The notes under the pieces: generated by a model | What the model was told of the DNA's origin: nothing | The model's input: only the letters and a program-made list of their open reading frames with translations | The model's database searches: none | Shown here: piece by piece, positions 31,301 through 40,881 of the stretch | Layout of the letters: the number at the start of each line of letters is the position of its first letter | How positions within the stretch are numbered: the first letter of the stretch is position 1 | Made by a program: the position numbers and the translations under genes | NCBI GenBank assembly: GCA_937928045.1 | Contig: CALFWO010000011.1 | Span: 1-64,000 of the forward strand | Reading direction: 5' to 3' | Length of the DNA: 64,000 nt | From: an uncultured Saprospiraceae bacterium | GTDB taxonomy: Bacteria; Bacteroidota; Bacteroidia; Chitinophagales; Saprospiraceae

Positions 31301-31905
31301 GAACCAAATTGGATGTTCGAGTTGGACAAAGACAACGGGGCGGAAGAACTTTATTAACAACAGGGTTTGATGCTCGCGATACCCAGTCTTGGTTTACACG
31401 AATTCGTTGGAATTTAAATGCCAAATTCTCTGCAGGATTGGAGAGTAGCATTGACGAAGATTCTCGAGATGTAGAATTTTTTAATCGTCAAGATTATGAT
31501 ATTCAATCCTACTTAGTAGAGCCCAACTTCACTTATCGACCTAATGCAGATTTGAGAATCATATTAGGATATCTTTATAAAAACTCTCAAAATGCTCAAA
31601 TCTTGGGCGGGGAATCAGCAGAACAGCAGGATTTAAATCTTGAAGTCACCTTTAACCAAAGCAGTAAAACCTCCATTCGACTTAAGACTACAGCAGCAGT
31701 AATCAACTATTCAGGAGCACCAAGAACACCTTTAGAGTTGGTTATTCTAGATGGGCTAAAGGATGGCCAAAACTACCTCTGGGAACTCAGTTTGAATCGA
31801 AATCTGACTGAAAACATCTTGATGACCGTTAATTATAATGGCAGAAAAACAGGTTCTTCGAATATCGTTCATATTGGAACCGTCCAAATAGGAGCTAGAT
31901 TCTAG
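28369..31905 (+). CDS. Large outer-membrane surface protein, Bacteroidota-specific
   Basis: The 1178-residue protein starts at a GTG; no in-frame ATG precedes it and the signal peptide (MGKYSFFILSILLCASVEAQ) begins exactly there. The segment after about residue 130 (GSFSRGVSFGNAQNLVLNSN, SDQNIPLQPEGNTQQLQDFD, AGDYELNRPKGYFQNYFKKL) belongs to a conserved Bacteroidota family that I know only as large uncharacterised envelope proteins. An N-terminal small domain is followed by long stretches of alternating-polarity strands, ending in an aromatic residue (IGARF). That fits an outer-membrane beta-barrel. A calcium-loop-like DFNGDNVPQIDEIQE lies near residue 864. It has a vague similarity in layout to SprA/translocon-type proteins, but I do not claim that function. 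Confidence 0.75.
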   Translation: MGKYSFFILSILLCASVEAQVDTLSLSKTLKIKISDLPKKLDSLPVYPSSIEYFLDGEVLKSTLFSYEFGKLSLSDEGKKRFETSDLIEVHYQTLSANLGIGLQRINPSKIQKGDEQEFIAFDFTPSAPQSGLIDMKGLNYEGSFSRGVSFGNAQNLVLNSNFNLRFGGIVGDDLEITAAISDQNIPLQPEGNTQQLQDFDKVFMEIKKDDWKLIAGDYELNRPKGYFQNYFKKLQGANVSQSSIIGEKTKLTSTAAAAIARGKFARNVITPLEGNQGPYRLRGNQGERFLIVLSGTEKVYIDGVLMSRGLENDYTIDYNRSEVTFSQKRLITKDIRIIVEFEYSDQNYLRSVVAASSQFETEKANVYLNIYSEQDSKQRGAVLELDDQEKVALNTAGDQQNRASVSGIDTIEAFNEFTISYKLIDTTFCNGLDTQYLAYSTNPDSALYTARFLNIGQGNGNYIQDLNTAANGRVYVFVPPDPITCLPQGSFEPIKLLTAPNLLQMVSLGGNVKLGNNFNLFSEASISKNDLNRFSSVDSEDDVGFANKTGITFEKKLGDSTSSWQMFSEASLEYVQANFRSLNPYRSAEFNREWNLTSNNTGARNDTTFNQRSNEQIPAISLGIRNGNKFKLSYQSEALLREKFYQGFRQTIDGKIKQKGLIVDANLSFLTSDGLKEKTIYERPTVNISQTIKKLNDLKIGAFGLREWNQRRLADTDSLELNSFGFNEYKLFIASEEKEKLGYRISYGQRQDFAALGNELSQSTLANNLELSGKWMSGKTSTLKWNAHMRQLFIKNENLTNLDPKNTLLGRVEHRLNLLKGAFINSLNYEIGSGQEPLVEYRYLEVQPGEGIYFWDPVESDFNGDNVPQIDEIQEAPLQGQGNVQRISLFTDEFIQTNNNRLNLNLRFDPRRLWNKRKGFLKGLSKFSIQSNLQIDRKIKESPGVQVWNPFQLAIPDSSLVTLNLSTQHTLFYRPLGTKLDVRVGQRQRGGRTLLTTGFDARDTQSWFTRIRWNLNAKFSAGLESSIDEDSRDVEFFNRQDYDIQSYLVEPNFTYRPNADLRIILGYLYKNSQNAQILGGESAEQQDLNLEVTFNQSSKTSIRLKTTAAVINYSGAPRTPLELVILDGLKDGQNYLWELSLNRNLTENILMTVNYNGRKTGSSNIVHIGTVQIGARF

Positions 31906-32002
31906 TAAAATACCAGGACTAGTCAATCCAAAAAGGCAGATTTTCTTCCAAGAATTGCAGTTAAAAGACTTCTGGGCGCTCCAATGAATACAAAGCTTCT
32001 GT

Positions 32003-32010
32003 TATATTTG
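32003..32010 (+). promoter_or_regulatory. Candidate -7 promoter element TATATTTG of metalloprotease 1
   Basis: Perfect TAnnTTTG in the context GTTATATTTGT, which is repeated letter for letter upstream of the paralogous gene (35768-35778). No clear -33 box. The leader would be about 55 nt. Confidence 0.5.
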
Positions 32011-32072
32011 TAACAACTGTCTTATCTGAAGCGATTTGACATTATCTTATAATTGAATCTTAAAAATATCAC

Positions 32073-35000
32073 ATGCGATTAATTATTTCGGGACTGTTCT
32101 GCATGCTTGTCAGCCTAAGCGTAAATGCACAGTCTTTTTTTAAGCCAGCAAATGAATCGAATATCCCCGCAGCTGTAAAGTCTGGAGATCGAGGAATTGT
32201 GCCCCAACAATATTTAAACTTTAGCAATGACCATAAGGGATTATTATCCTTTTTGGAAAAAGAACTAACACTTGAAAATATCGGAGCTAGTGTAACGATG
32301 GAATTTCCAGTGGCTGCCAATGAGCTGAAGACTTTTACAATCACAAGAAAAAACAATTTCCATCCTACGCTTGCTGCAAAATATCCAGCTATCGGAGCTT
32401 ATCAAGGGATATCGACTGATGGGGAAAGTTACGTGAGTTTCACTTCTTCGCCTTGGAATTTCTTAGCTGAGATTAAGCATGAAGGATTTACTTCATATCT
32501 ACAACCTTATGCGGCTGGTAATTATGATCATTTGATTCTATTTAAAAAAGTAGAGTATTTACCGGATGGTGGAATCGATTTCTTCTGTGGACATGAGCAT
32601 TCTAAGATTCACAATCACGATAATGCTACCGAAGAATTACAACAAATCATAGCAGAATATAGAGAAAAAGCAGGTGAACCAGTAGAGCTAAGAACTTACA
32701 GAATTGCAGTAGCTGCAGTAGCTGAATTTACAGCAGTTAACAACGGAGTTAGTGGATCCTTAGCAAAGATAAATGAAGCTTTAAATCTATTAAATGGAAT
32801 CTACAATAGAGAAATGGCTGTTCAATTTGAATTGATTGCGGACAACGATCAGCTCATTTATACGGATCAAAGTACAGATCCATATCTTTCAGTTGCGGAT
32901 GGCGGAGGTCTTTTGCCACAGAATCAATTAAATCTTGACAATACGATTGGAACTGCAGCTTATGACATTGGTCATGTATTTACAAGAGGATGCAGTAATG
33001 GATTGGGAGGAATAGCTGCCTTGGCATCAGTTTGCAACTCTAACAACAAGGGGCGAGGTGTGACTTGTCACTTCTCCAGTAATATTGCGACCATGGTCAA
33101 CAGTGTAATGTCCCATGAAATTGGACATAGTTTTGGATCACCCCATTCTTGGAATAGATGTATCCCTTCTATTGATCAATTGGCTCCAGGAAATGCCTAT
33201 GAGCCTGGATCTGGAACTACGATTATGTCTTATGCAGGATCTTGTGATAGTGATAATGTCTTTAACACGAACGATGATTATTTCCACGTAGGTAGCTTGG
33301 ATCGAATGTATGCTTACAGAGACGGAGCGGGAGCATGTGGAACAGTAAGTGATGCCAACTCTGCACCAGATATTGATATTGTATCTGAAGGTGGCGTTAC
33401 TATTCCAATGATGACTCCATTCAAATTAGTGGCTTCGGCGACAGATATGGAAAATCACGGTCTAACCTATTGCTGGGAACAATATGATCTTGGTCCTTCA
33501 GCTCCGCTTGGAGCTCCAGTTGGAAATGGACCTTCATTTCGTTCTTTCCCTCCAACTTCTTCTGCTGAGCGTGTATTTCCAAGATGGTCCAATATTTTGG
33601 CCGGCTCTTCAACTAATGTGGAGGTATTGGCGACTTACACAAGAGAATATAATTTCAGAGTTACAGTAAGAGATGATTATTTACCCGCAGGTGGAGTAGC
33701 TTGGGAACAAATTTCTTTTTCTTGTACTGAAGATGCTGGGGCGTTTAAAGTAACTGGACCAACAGCTGCTGCTGCTTGGGAAGAAGGCACGGTACAAACT
33801 GTAACTTGGGATGTGAGCAATACTGATCAAATGCCAGTAAATTGTCAAGCAGTTAATATTTGGTTGTCAACTAGTGGAGCAAACTTTGATACCCCTTTAG
33901 CGATGAATGTTCCAAACACAGGTTCGGCTGATGTAATTGTTCCGGGAGTTGGAAATGCTAGTGGTAGAATTATGGTAGAAGCTGCAGATAATATATTCTT
34001 CAATGTTAATGCTGGAACTTTCAATATTTCCGAGGCTTCTTCACCAGGAATTAGTTTAGGATTCTTAAATATCAATGAACAAGTTTGTTTGCCGGGAACA
34101 GTAGAATTACCAATTGAAAATACTGCCATCCAGGGCTACAATAATATGATCACTTACGATGTGACTGGCCTTCCTTCAGGCGCTACGGCTACTTTTTCGC
34201 AGAATCCAGTTATGCCTGGAACTGCTGTTACACTGACTTTAGACTTTCCAGTTACTACTCCCAATGACCTTTATAATTTGGAATTGACTGCTGCAGGTGA
34301 TGGAATAACGACATTGACACGCCCGTTTTCTGTTAATGCTTTAGGTTTAGACTTTTCTGCTTTAGCATTGACTAGCCCGACAAACTCAGCAACTGGAATT
34401 GCTGAGGTTCCAACTTTAGAATGGACAATGTTAAATAATGCAAATACTTATGACGTCCAGATTTCAAGTAATCCCGCTTTTGATTCTGGGAATACTTTTG
34501 AAGGTTTAGGGATAACTCAAAACAACTACTCGCCATCTCAAGCTTTGATGAAGAACACATTGTATTATTGGAGGGTCAGAGCTTCCAATGCTTGCGCTGA
34601 TGGCGAATGGTCTGATGTGTTTGTTTTTCACACTGTAAATTTTGCTTGTATTCCTTACGTGAATGAAAATCTTGGTTTCGCAATTCCTCAAAATATGGGA
34701 ACTGTTACAAATGTTTTCAGCATTGCTCAAGGTGGAACAATAAATGATTTGGACGTGACCTCAATAGACCTAGACTACCAGCCTATGAATTTCATGAAGA
34801 TAGAATTGGAAAGTCCAGCGGGAACCAAGGAAACGTTGTACGAAAAGAACTGTGGCGGGAATAAGTTGAAAATTGGATTTAATGATGAATCTCCCGATGA
34901 TATTTTATGTCCTCCGACTGATGAAGGTCTTTACAAGCCGGTTGGAACCTTAAGCAGTTTCACTGGAGAAAATACTCAAGGAGATTGGAAGCTAATTTTA

Positions 35001-35684
35001 ACTTCTGATTTTGATGCTTTTGATCCAGGCACATTGAATGCTTGGGAATTGCAAGTTTGTAGTGACTTTACACCTATTGCTCCGATGCTCGTTGAGAACA
35101 ATACATTAGATGTTAAAACCGGTGATGCCCAATGGATCGAGGATCTACAATTAAAGTGTACTGATGGCGACAATACAGCTGCTGAATTGGTTTATACTTT
35201 AGTGACCGTCCCTGAATTTGGAGATGTTGAATTGGACGGAGCTAAAGTTCCAGTAGGTGGAACATTTACACAGTCAAATATCAATAGTGTATCTGTTTTG
35301 TACAACCATACTGGTAGCACAGAAGTTGAAGACTCATTTGTGTTTACGGTTACAGATGGGGCAGGAGGCTTTGTTGGACCAGCAGTATTTAACATTTCTG
35401 TAGCTGATAACAATCCTACTTTAGGAATTGAGCAATTGGCAGTCGAAGCCTTTGTACTTTATCCTAATCCAGCATCCGAACAATTATGGATAAATACCGA
35501 AGCGTCTTTTGCTAATAGAACATTATCTGTGGTAGATATCCAAGGACGAATTTTGAGTCAACATGACTGGAAATCATCAAATAGCATGATGATTCCGACC
35601 AATGATTTAACTAATGGAATCTACTATTTGCGAATCCAAGAAGAAAATAAAGTTGGAACATTGAAATTCACTGTCTTAAAGTAG
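32073..35684 (+). CDS. Secreted reprolysin-like zinc metalloprotease with P-domain and T9SS domain (paralog 1)
   Basis: The 1203-residue protein has a signal peptide (MRLIISGLFCMLVSLSVNAQ) and a propeptide region up to about 200. A metzincin catalytic domain at about 205-425 has the zinc motif HEIGHSFGSPH (His348, His352, His358; catalytic Glu349) and a Met-turn (TIMSYAGSC). Ig-like and fibronectin-like modules follow, then a P-domain (about 865-1000), a cadherin/CSPG-type repeat (about 1005-1115) and a type A T9SS sorting domain (about 1120-1203, LYPNPASEQLWI). It should be an extracellular endopeptidase. It is a tandem duplicate of the next gene, with the same domain order, and is separated from it by a strong terminator. 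Confidence 0.93.
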   Translation: MRLIISGLFCMLVSLSVNAQSFFKPANESNIPAAVKSGDRGIVPQQYLNFSNDHKGLLSFLEKELTLENIGASVTMEFPVAANELKTFTITRKNNFHPTLAAKYPAIGAYQGISTDGESYVSFTSSPWNFLAEIKHEGFTSYLQPYAAGNYDHLILFKKVEYLPDGGIDFFCGHEHSKIHNHDNATEELQQIIAEYREKAGEPVELRTYRIAVAAVAEFTAVNNGVSGSLAKINEALNLLNGIYNREMAVQFELIADNDQLIYTDQSTDPYLSVADGGGLLPQNQLNLDNTIGTAAYDIGHVFTRGCSNGLGGIAALASVCNSNNKGRGVTCHFSSNIATMVNSVMSHEIGHSFGSPHSWNRCIPSIDQLAPGNAYEPGSGTTIMSYAGSCDSDNVFNTNDDYFHVGSLDRMYAYRDGAGACGTVSDANSAPDIDIVSEGGVTIPMMTPFKLVASATDMENHGLTYCWEQYDLGPSAPLGAPVGNGPSFRSFPPTSSAERVFPRWSNILAGSSTNVEVLATYTREYNFRVTVRDDYLPAGGVAWEQISFSCTEDAGAFKVTGPTAAAAWEEGTVQTVTWDVSNTDQMPVNCQAVNIWLSTSGANFDTPLAMNVPNTGSADVIVPGVGNASGRIMVEAADNIFFNVNAGTFNISEASSPGISLGFLNINEQVCLPGTVELPIENTAIQGYNNMITYDVTGLPSGATATFSQNPVMPGTAVTLTLDFPVTTPNDLYNLELTAAGDGITTLTRPFSVNALGLDFSALALTSPTNSATGIAEVPTLEWTMLNNANTYDVQISSNPAFDSGNTFEGLGITQNNYSPSQALMKNTLYYWRVRASNACADGEWSDVFVFHTVNFACIPYVNENLGFAIPQNMGTVTNVFSIAQGGTINDLDVTSIDLDYQPMNFMKIELESPAGTKETLYEKNCGGNKLKIGFNDESPDDILCPPTDEGLYKPVGTLSSFTGENTQGDWKLILTSDFDAFDPGTLNAWELQVCSDFTPIAPMLVENNTLDVKTGDAQWIEDLQLKCTDGDNTAAELVYTLVTVPEFGDVELDGAKVPVGGTFTQSNINSVSVLYNHTGSTEVEDSFVFTVTDGAGGFVGPAVFNISVADNNPTLGIEQLAVEAFVLYPNPASEQLWINTEASFANRTLSVVDIQGRILSQHDWKSSNSMMIPTNDLTNGIYYLRIQEENKVGTLKFTVLK

Positions 35685-35716
35685 TGTTAAAAGGACGTTT
35701 AGAATACATTTTCGAC

Positions 35717-35750
35717 AAGAGCCCCCGTAGTAATCGACGGGGGCTCTTTT
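35717..35750 (+). terminator. Strong intrinsic terminator between the two metalloprotease genes
   Basis: A perfect 12-bp GC-rich stem (35717-35728 with 35737-35748) closes an 8-base loop, followed by TTTT. It lies 33 bp after the stop of paralog 1, so paralog 2 needs its own promoter. Confidence 0.9.
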
Positions 35751-35769
35751 ATTGTGACGATCTAGGTGT

Positions 35770-35777
35770 TATATTTG
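35770..35777 (+). promoter_or_regulatory. Candidate -7 promoter element TATATTTG of metalloprotease 2
   Basis: Perfect TAnnTTTG, just after the terminator and 35 bp before the ATG. It shares the 11-mer GTTATATTTGT with the promoter of paralog 1, which supports both assignments. Confidence 0.6.
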
Positions 35778-35812
35778 TCATGTCTCCAAAATCTAAATAT
35801 TAACAATTACAT

Positions 35813-38800
35813 ATGAGATTTTTAGCTTTCCTATTCTGCCTATCATTTCTAAGTACTTCTACTGAAGCCCAAAAAATTCAATTTTGGAATGATGTTGAAA
35901 AAAGTGCTGTCCCATTAGAAATTGCAAATCAACAAAACATTGTCCCAAATGAATTTCGAGCTGTAAAGTTCAATTTTAAAGAACTTAGTTCTTATTTGGC
36001 TCAAGCGCCATTAGAAAGTGTTGGTGGAATAAATCCTGATGCTATTGAATTAATGATTCCCTATCCAGACGGAAGCAACAAGAAATTCTTAGTTGTGGAG
36101 TCTCCGAGTATGGAGGCTGGTCTAAGCGCCAAATATCCATCGATCAAGTCTTACTATGGATATAATGAAAAAGAAAAGTTTCGTAGAATTAGACTCGTGG
36201 TTAGTCCTATAGGAATACATGGGGTCATAGACAATCCTGAGGGTCAAGTTTATTTAGATCCTTATTTCACCTATGAAAAAGAGTATGTACAATCGTACTA
36301 TACAAAAGATTTTCAACCAGATTTGTCAGGAACTAATGCTTTAGCCTGTGGAACAAAACCTCAGGATATAAGAGATGAAATAGAACAACAAACGATTAAT
36401 TTAGAAACTCAGCAGGCTAAGAGTGGAACTGGCGAGATTGTGATACAAAGAACGTATAGAGCAGCAATAGCAGCTACTGGAGAATGGACATCTTCTTATT
36501 TCAATAGTAGTGTTGAAGAAGGGCTAGCAGGAATTGTTGTATCTGTTGCGAGGGTTAATAGTATTTGGGAAAGAGACATTAGCGCTAGAATCATATTAAT
36601 AGACGATAATGATCTTTTAATTCATACAGATCCAGCGCTAGATCCATATAGCGGAACAAATAATGGAGGAACGCTTTTAGGTCAAAACACCGATGTAATT
36701 AACAGTATTTTAAATCTTGCTAGTTATGACATTGGACATGTATACAATGATGGATGTAATGTTGGTGGAATTGCAAGTTTGTCATCGGTTTGTGGTCTTA
36801 ACAAAGGAGCTGGAGTAACTTGTTTTTTCTCTGGGGCAATTGACTTTATATCTGCAGGAACAGTAGCTCATGAGATGGGTCATCAGATGAGTGCAAATCA
36901 TACTTTTAATTCATGTCCTCAAAATGGACAAGATGACAATGTTAATTCAGGTACTGGATTTGAACCAGGAAGTGGATCAACAATTATGAGTTATAACGGA
37001 GGATGCGATAGTCCACAAAATATACCTGGTGGCCGACTTGATATTTATCATCCTGGAACTTTGGGCGAAATAAGAAATTTCTCGACTTCTACTGCAGGTC
37101 AATGTGCTAAGCAAATTATTTCATCTAATACTTCTCCTGACATTTCATTTCCCTATGAAGATGATTTTTACATTCCAATATCGACTCCATTTAAATTAGA
37201 AGTGGAAGCTTCTGATATCGATGATGATGTTCTACAATTTAATATAGAACAAATCAATTTTGGGAACCCTGCTACAATGGGACAACCAGTTGGGACTTCA
37301 CCTTTGTTTCGGGTATTTTATCCTAATACTGACAACTACAGATATTTCCCAAGATTATCAGATGTAATCAATAACAATTCTAGAATTACTGAGGTATTAC
37401 CAACGTATTCTAGAAACTTACTATTCAGAGGTGTAGCGAAGGACTATAATCCTGAAATTGGAGGAATTTCTTGGGATGACATTTCATTTGAGGCTACGGA
37501 TGAGGCGGGACCATTTTTGGTATCCTATCCTAACTCTAGTGTAAATATTTCGGCTGGTAGTACACAAGAAATTACTTGGGATGTGGCCAACACTGATGGG
37601 GAATTGGTGAATTGTAAATCTGTGAACATTCTTTTATCGACAGATGGAGGACTATCTTTTCCAATTGTATTGGCTGAGGCGGCCTTCAATGACGGTAGTC
37701 AATCAGTTGTAATCCCAGACATCGTTACAAACCTTGCAAGAATAAAGATTGAGGCTGTAGGAAATATATTTTACGATATGTCAAACGCAAATTTCAATAT
37801 TGAACCACCGACAGAACCTATTTACAATTTTACAGCATTTCCAGCATATCATAAGGCTTGTTTACCAAGCTCTCATAGTGTTGAATTAAATTCACTTTCA
37901 CTACTCAATTATGATAGCCCAATAACTTTTTCTGTAATAGGTCTTCCTGCAGGAGCGATTGCAAATATGAGCAGTACTACGATTAATCCAGGTGACTTAT
38001 TAACAGTAGAATTCAATATGGAGAATGTAGACCTTACAGAGGAAGTAGAAGTTGAGATTATGGGAATCAGTGAAAGTTTAGATACTGTAAGTCAATTTGT
38101 TTTATTTGATATCATTTCTAATAATTTTTCGGCAATAGAATTGACTGCACCTTCACAAAGTGCAGAAGGAGTCGAAGAGGCTCCTTTGTTTGAGTGGATT
38201 CCAAGTCAAAATGCAAATGAATATATCATAGAAGTTGCCTCTTCACCATCGTTTTCTCCACAAAGTATGTTAATTGTGGAAGAAGGTTTAATTGATCCAA
38301 ATTACCAAGCATCCGTTTTACTTGGAAAGAATATTCCAATTTATTGGAGAATTGCTCCATTAAATGAATGTGGTCAAGGACCATGGTCGAGTATAAATGT
38401 ATTTCATACTGAAACTTTTGCTTGTAATGCGGTAGGTGATGATGGATTGAATACAATTATTCCGATCAGTCAAGGAGAAATTTCTCATACTATTACATTC
38501 TTTGAAGATGGAATGATCAATGATTTTAACATTTCTAACTTAGATATTCTTTACTCTCCAGTCACTTACTTAGATATTAGTATTACTGGACCTCAAGGAG
38601 ACAAAGTTGAATTGATGAGCGGAATATGCGGTGGAACTTCAGCTGTTAAAATCGGTTTTGACAATGACTCCCCTACTGAAATTCCTTGCCCACCGATCAC
38701 AGGAATGAGCCATAGACCAGTTGGAGACTTGAGTGTATTCAACGGTCAAAATGTAAAAGGAGATTGGGTATTAACAGTGAAGACTAATGGTGATGCTTTT

Positions 38801-39472
38801 GATCCAGGAAAATTACGGGCGGTAGAATTAGAAGTTTGTGCGGAGTTCACTCCTGCGGGACCAGTACTAATAAACAACAATGTTTTGGAAGTCCAACCTA
38901 ATTCAGGACAGACTTTCGAACCTTCTTATTTATTAGCAGAAGATGACAACAATACACCAATTGAAATCATCTACACGCTTATTGAAGGATTGAACCACGG
39001 AGAGTTAAGATTGAATGGAGTGGTAATGGAAAATGGAGATCAGTTTTCTCAAACCAATATCAATCAAGGCGTATTGCGTTATTATCACAATGGCAATGAT
39101 GCAACCGACGACTCTTTTTTCTTTACGGTTATAGATGGAGAAGGAGGATTTATAGGGAAAACAGAATTTTTAATTGATATAGATCCAAATAATCCGGCAC
39201 TTGGAACCTCAGATTTTGAATTGGTGAAGCTTTCCATTTTTCCTAATCCAGCGGACCAATCTGTGACCATTGACTTCCCTGATACGGAAAGCCATGCGGG
39301 ATTACTCCAATTGGTAGATGTGCAAGGAAGAATAATTGAAAGTATGGATTTGGTTGCTGGTCAGAAACAGCAAATAATCAATACCTCTGCTATTTCTACT
39401 GGAGTTTACTTCGTGCAATGGATAAAGCAGGAAGCTATTATTGCTAGCCAAAAATTAATTATTCAACATTAG
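35813..39472 (+). CDS. Secreted reprolysin-like zinc metalloprotease with P-domain and T9SS domain (paralog 2)
   Basis: The 1219-residue paralog of the preceding gene has the same order: signal peptide (MRFLAFLFCLSFLSTSTEAQ), propeptide, metzincin domain (about 210-430), Ig/FnIII-like modules, P-domain, CSPG-type repeat and type A sorting domain (IFPNPADQSVTI). The zinc motif is HEMGHQMSANH (first His at residue 353). The Gly at position 8 of HExxHxxGxxH is replaced by Ser, while all three His and the Glu are kept; a Met-turn (TIMSYNGGC) follows. Activity is therefore expected, perhaps with altered specificity. Its stop codon is 2 bp from the convergent MATE gene's stop. Confidence 0.93.
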   Translation: MRFLAFLFCLSFLSTSTEAQKIQFWNDVEKSAVPLEIANQQNIVPNEFRAVKFNFKELSSYLAQAPLESVGGINPDAIELMIPYPDGSNKKFLVVESPSMEAGLSAKYPSIKSYYGYNEKEKFRRIRLVVSPIGIHGVIDNPEGQVYLDPYFTYEKEYVQSYYTKDFQPDLSGTNALACGTKPQDIRDEIEQQTINLETQQAKSGTGEIVIQRTYRAAIAATGEWTSSYFNSSVEEGLAGIVVSVARVNSIWERDISARIILIDDNDLLIHTDPALDPYSGTNNGGTLLGQNTDVINSILNLASYDIGHVYNDGCNVGGIASLSSVCGLNKGAGVTCFFSGAIDFISAGTVAHEMGHQMSANHTFNSCPQNGQDDNVNSGTGFEPGSGSTIMSYNGGCDSPQNIPGGRLDIYHPGTLGEIRNFSTSTAGQCAKQIISSNTSPDISFPYEDDFYIPISTPFKLEVEASDIDDDVLQFNIEQINFGNPATMGQPVGTSPLFRVFYPNTDNYRYFPRLSDVINNNSRITEVLPTYSRNLLFRGVAKDYNPEIGGISWDDISFEATDEAGPFLVSYPNSSVNISAGSTQEITWDVANTDGELVNCKSVNILLSTDGGLSFPIVLAEAAFNDGSQSVVIPDIVTNLARIKIEAVGNIFYDMSNANFNIEPPTEPIYNFTAFPAYHKACLPSSHSVELNSLSLLNYDSPITFSVIGLPAGAIANMSSTTINPGDLLTVEFNMENVDLTEEVEVEIMGISESLDTVSQFVLFDIISNNFSAIELTAPSQSAEGVEEAPLFEWIPSQNANEYIIEVASSPSFSPQSMLIVEEGLIDPNYQASVLLGKNIPIYWRIAPLNECGQGPWSSINVFHTETFACNAVGDDGLNTIIPISQGEISHTITFFEDGMINDFNISNLDILYSPVTYLDISITGPQGDKVELMSGICGGTSAVKIGFDNDSPTEIPCPPITGMSHRPVGDLSVFNGQNVKGDWVLTVKTNGDAFDPGKLRAVELEVCAEFTPAGPVLINNNVLEVQPNSGQTFEPSYLLAEDDNNTPIEIIYTLIEGLNHGELRLNGVVMENGDQFSQTNINQGVLRYYHNGNDATDDSFFFTVIDGEGGFIGKTEFLIDIDPNNPALGTSDFELVKLSIFPNPADQSVTIDFPDTESHAGLLQLVDVQGRIIESMDLVAGQKQQIINTSAISTGVYFVQWIKQEAIIASQKLIIQH

Positions 39473-39474
39473 AC

Positions 39475-40764
39475 CTAATTGATTTCAGCACCTTTTTTTA
39501 GATATAAAAAACCTTGAATTAAACCGCGTGTGATCATTAAAACTAAAAGGCTGAACCAAAGGCCATGATTCGAAAATTCTCTGGTAAAAAACCAGGCAAC
39601 AACAAATATTAAGAAAGACAAGGCCATGCTATTCCGCATGGCCTTGCTTGCTGTAAGACCTATATAAATTCCATCCCAGATATAACTAGGAGTAGCAAAC
39701 AATGGGAGTAATATCATCCAAAACATAAAATCTTTAGCTACAAGAATAACTTCTGTTTGATCCGTAAAGAGATGTAATAAAAAGTCACCGGAAAAACCGT
39801 AGACTAGAGCATAAACTAAAGCTCCTATCATCGACCAAATGAATGATTTGCGAATAGCTATTTTTAGCTGTTCCAAATTATTGGCTCCTTTATACTTTCC
39901 AACCAAAGCTTCGGCTGCATATGCAAATCCGTCTATTCCGTAGGACATCCAATTCAGGAATTGCATCAAAATCACATTGGCTGCAAGAATAGTTGCTCCG
40001 GCTACTGAAGACTGCCTATAAAAAAAGGCAAAGGAAGCAGTGAGAAAAAGTGTGCGAATAAAGATGTCTCGATTGACTGAAAAAAATTCTAACATTTCAT
40101 TTTTAACCCAAAATAATTTTCTTTGAAAATGAATCTTTAGTTGGCCATATTTAAAAATTATCATAATTACAGCCAAAATTAACGCCGCATATTGGGCGAT
40201 AACTGTTGCCCATGCCACGCCTTCAATTTCCCAATTCCATTGCCAGACTAGAAAAAAGCTTAAGGCAATGTTGATCAAATTTGCGAAGAGGGTAAAAATT
40301 AATGGGAAAATAGCGTTCTGCATTCCGAAGCACCAGCCATTTAATGTGACTAAAGCTAATGTTGCCGGTGCAGCCCAAACTCTTATGAAAAAATAATTAG
40401 CTACTAGTGATTCATTTGCTTCGGAAACACCCAGAATAGAAAAGCCAAGTGTAGCAATTGGCTTTTGTAACAACAACAGTAACAACCCTAATAAAACGGC
40501 AATCAAAACGGAACGAAGTAGGGTGTTCAATATTTTGGCTTTGTCATTCCCTCCAAAGGCTTGGGCCGTCATGCCAGTAGTTCCCATTCTCAAGAAACCT
40601 AAGTTCCAGTATAAAAAATTGAATAGAAGTGCCCCGAGACCAACAGCCCCAAGATGCATTTCCGAAAAGCGTCCCATTAGCGCAGTATCCACTGTACTAA
40701 GCAACGGAATTGATATATTGCTCAATACATTCGGTATGGCTAATCGAAGAATCTCCTTATTCAT
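39475..40764 (-). CDS. MATE family efflux transporter (DinF-like)
   Basis: The 429-residue protein has about 12 predicted membrane helices in two pseudo-symmetric halves. The N-terminal signature is LSNISIPLLSTVDTALMGRF and RMGTTGMTAQAFG, typical of the DinF branch of MATE exporters. It works in the inner membrane as a Na+ or H+ antiporter; natural substrates of DinF proteins are poorly known. Single-gene unit, divergent from the PASTA gene. Confidence 0.93.
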   Translation of the reverse strand: MNKEILRLAIPNVLSNISIPLLSTVDTALMGRFSEMHLGAVGLGALLFNFLYWNLGFLRMGTTGMTAQAFGGNDKAKILNTLLRSVLIAVLLGLLLLLLQKPIATLGFSILGVSEANESLVANYFFIRVWAAPATLALVTLNGWCFGMQNAIFPLIFTLFANLINIALSFFLVWQWNWEIEGVAWATVIAQYAALILAVIMIIFKYGQLKIHFQRKLFWVKNEMLEFFSVNRDIFIRTLFLTASFAFFYRQSSVAGATILAANVILMQFLNWMSYGIDGFAYAAEALVGKYKGANNLEQLKIAIRKSFIWSMIGALVYALVYGFSGDFLLHLFTDQTEVILVAKDFMFWMILLPLFATPSYIWDGIYIGLTASKAMRNSMALSFLIFVVAWFFTREFSNHGLWFSLLVLMITRGLIQGFLYLKKGAEIN

Positions 40765-40833
40765 ACCCCAAATGTAATTGGATGTCTTGAATTTACCACG
40801 ATTCCTTATCTTTCGGCCTTGAATTGTCCAAAT

Positions 40834-40841
40834 TACTTTTG
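40834..40841 (+). promoter_or_regulatory. Candidate -7 promoter element TACTTTTG of the PASTA gene
   Basis: Perfect TAnnTTTG 40 bp before the ATG. TTTC at 40811-40814 lies 19 bp upstream, in the place of a -33 box. Confidence 0.5.
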
Positions 40842-40881
40842 ATAAGGGCTATTTTGATAGAAAGGGGAACAAAATCATCTA

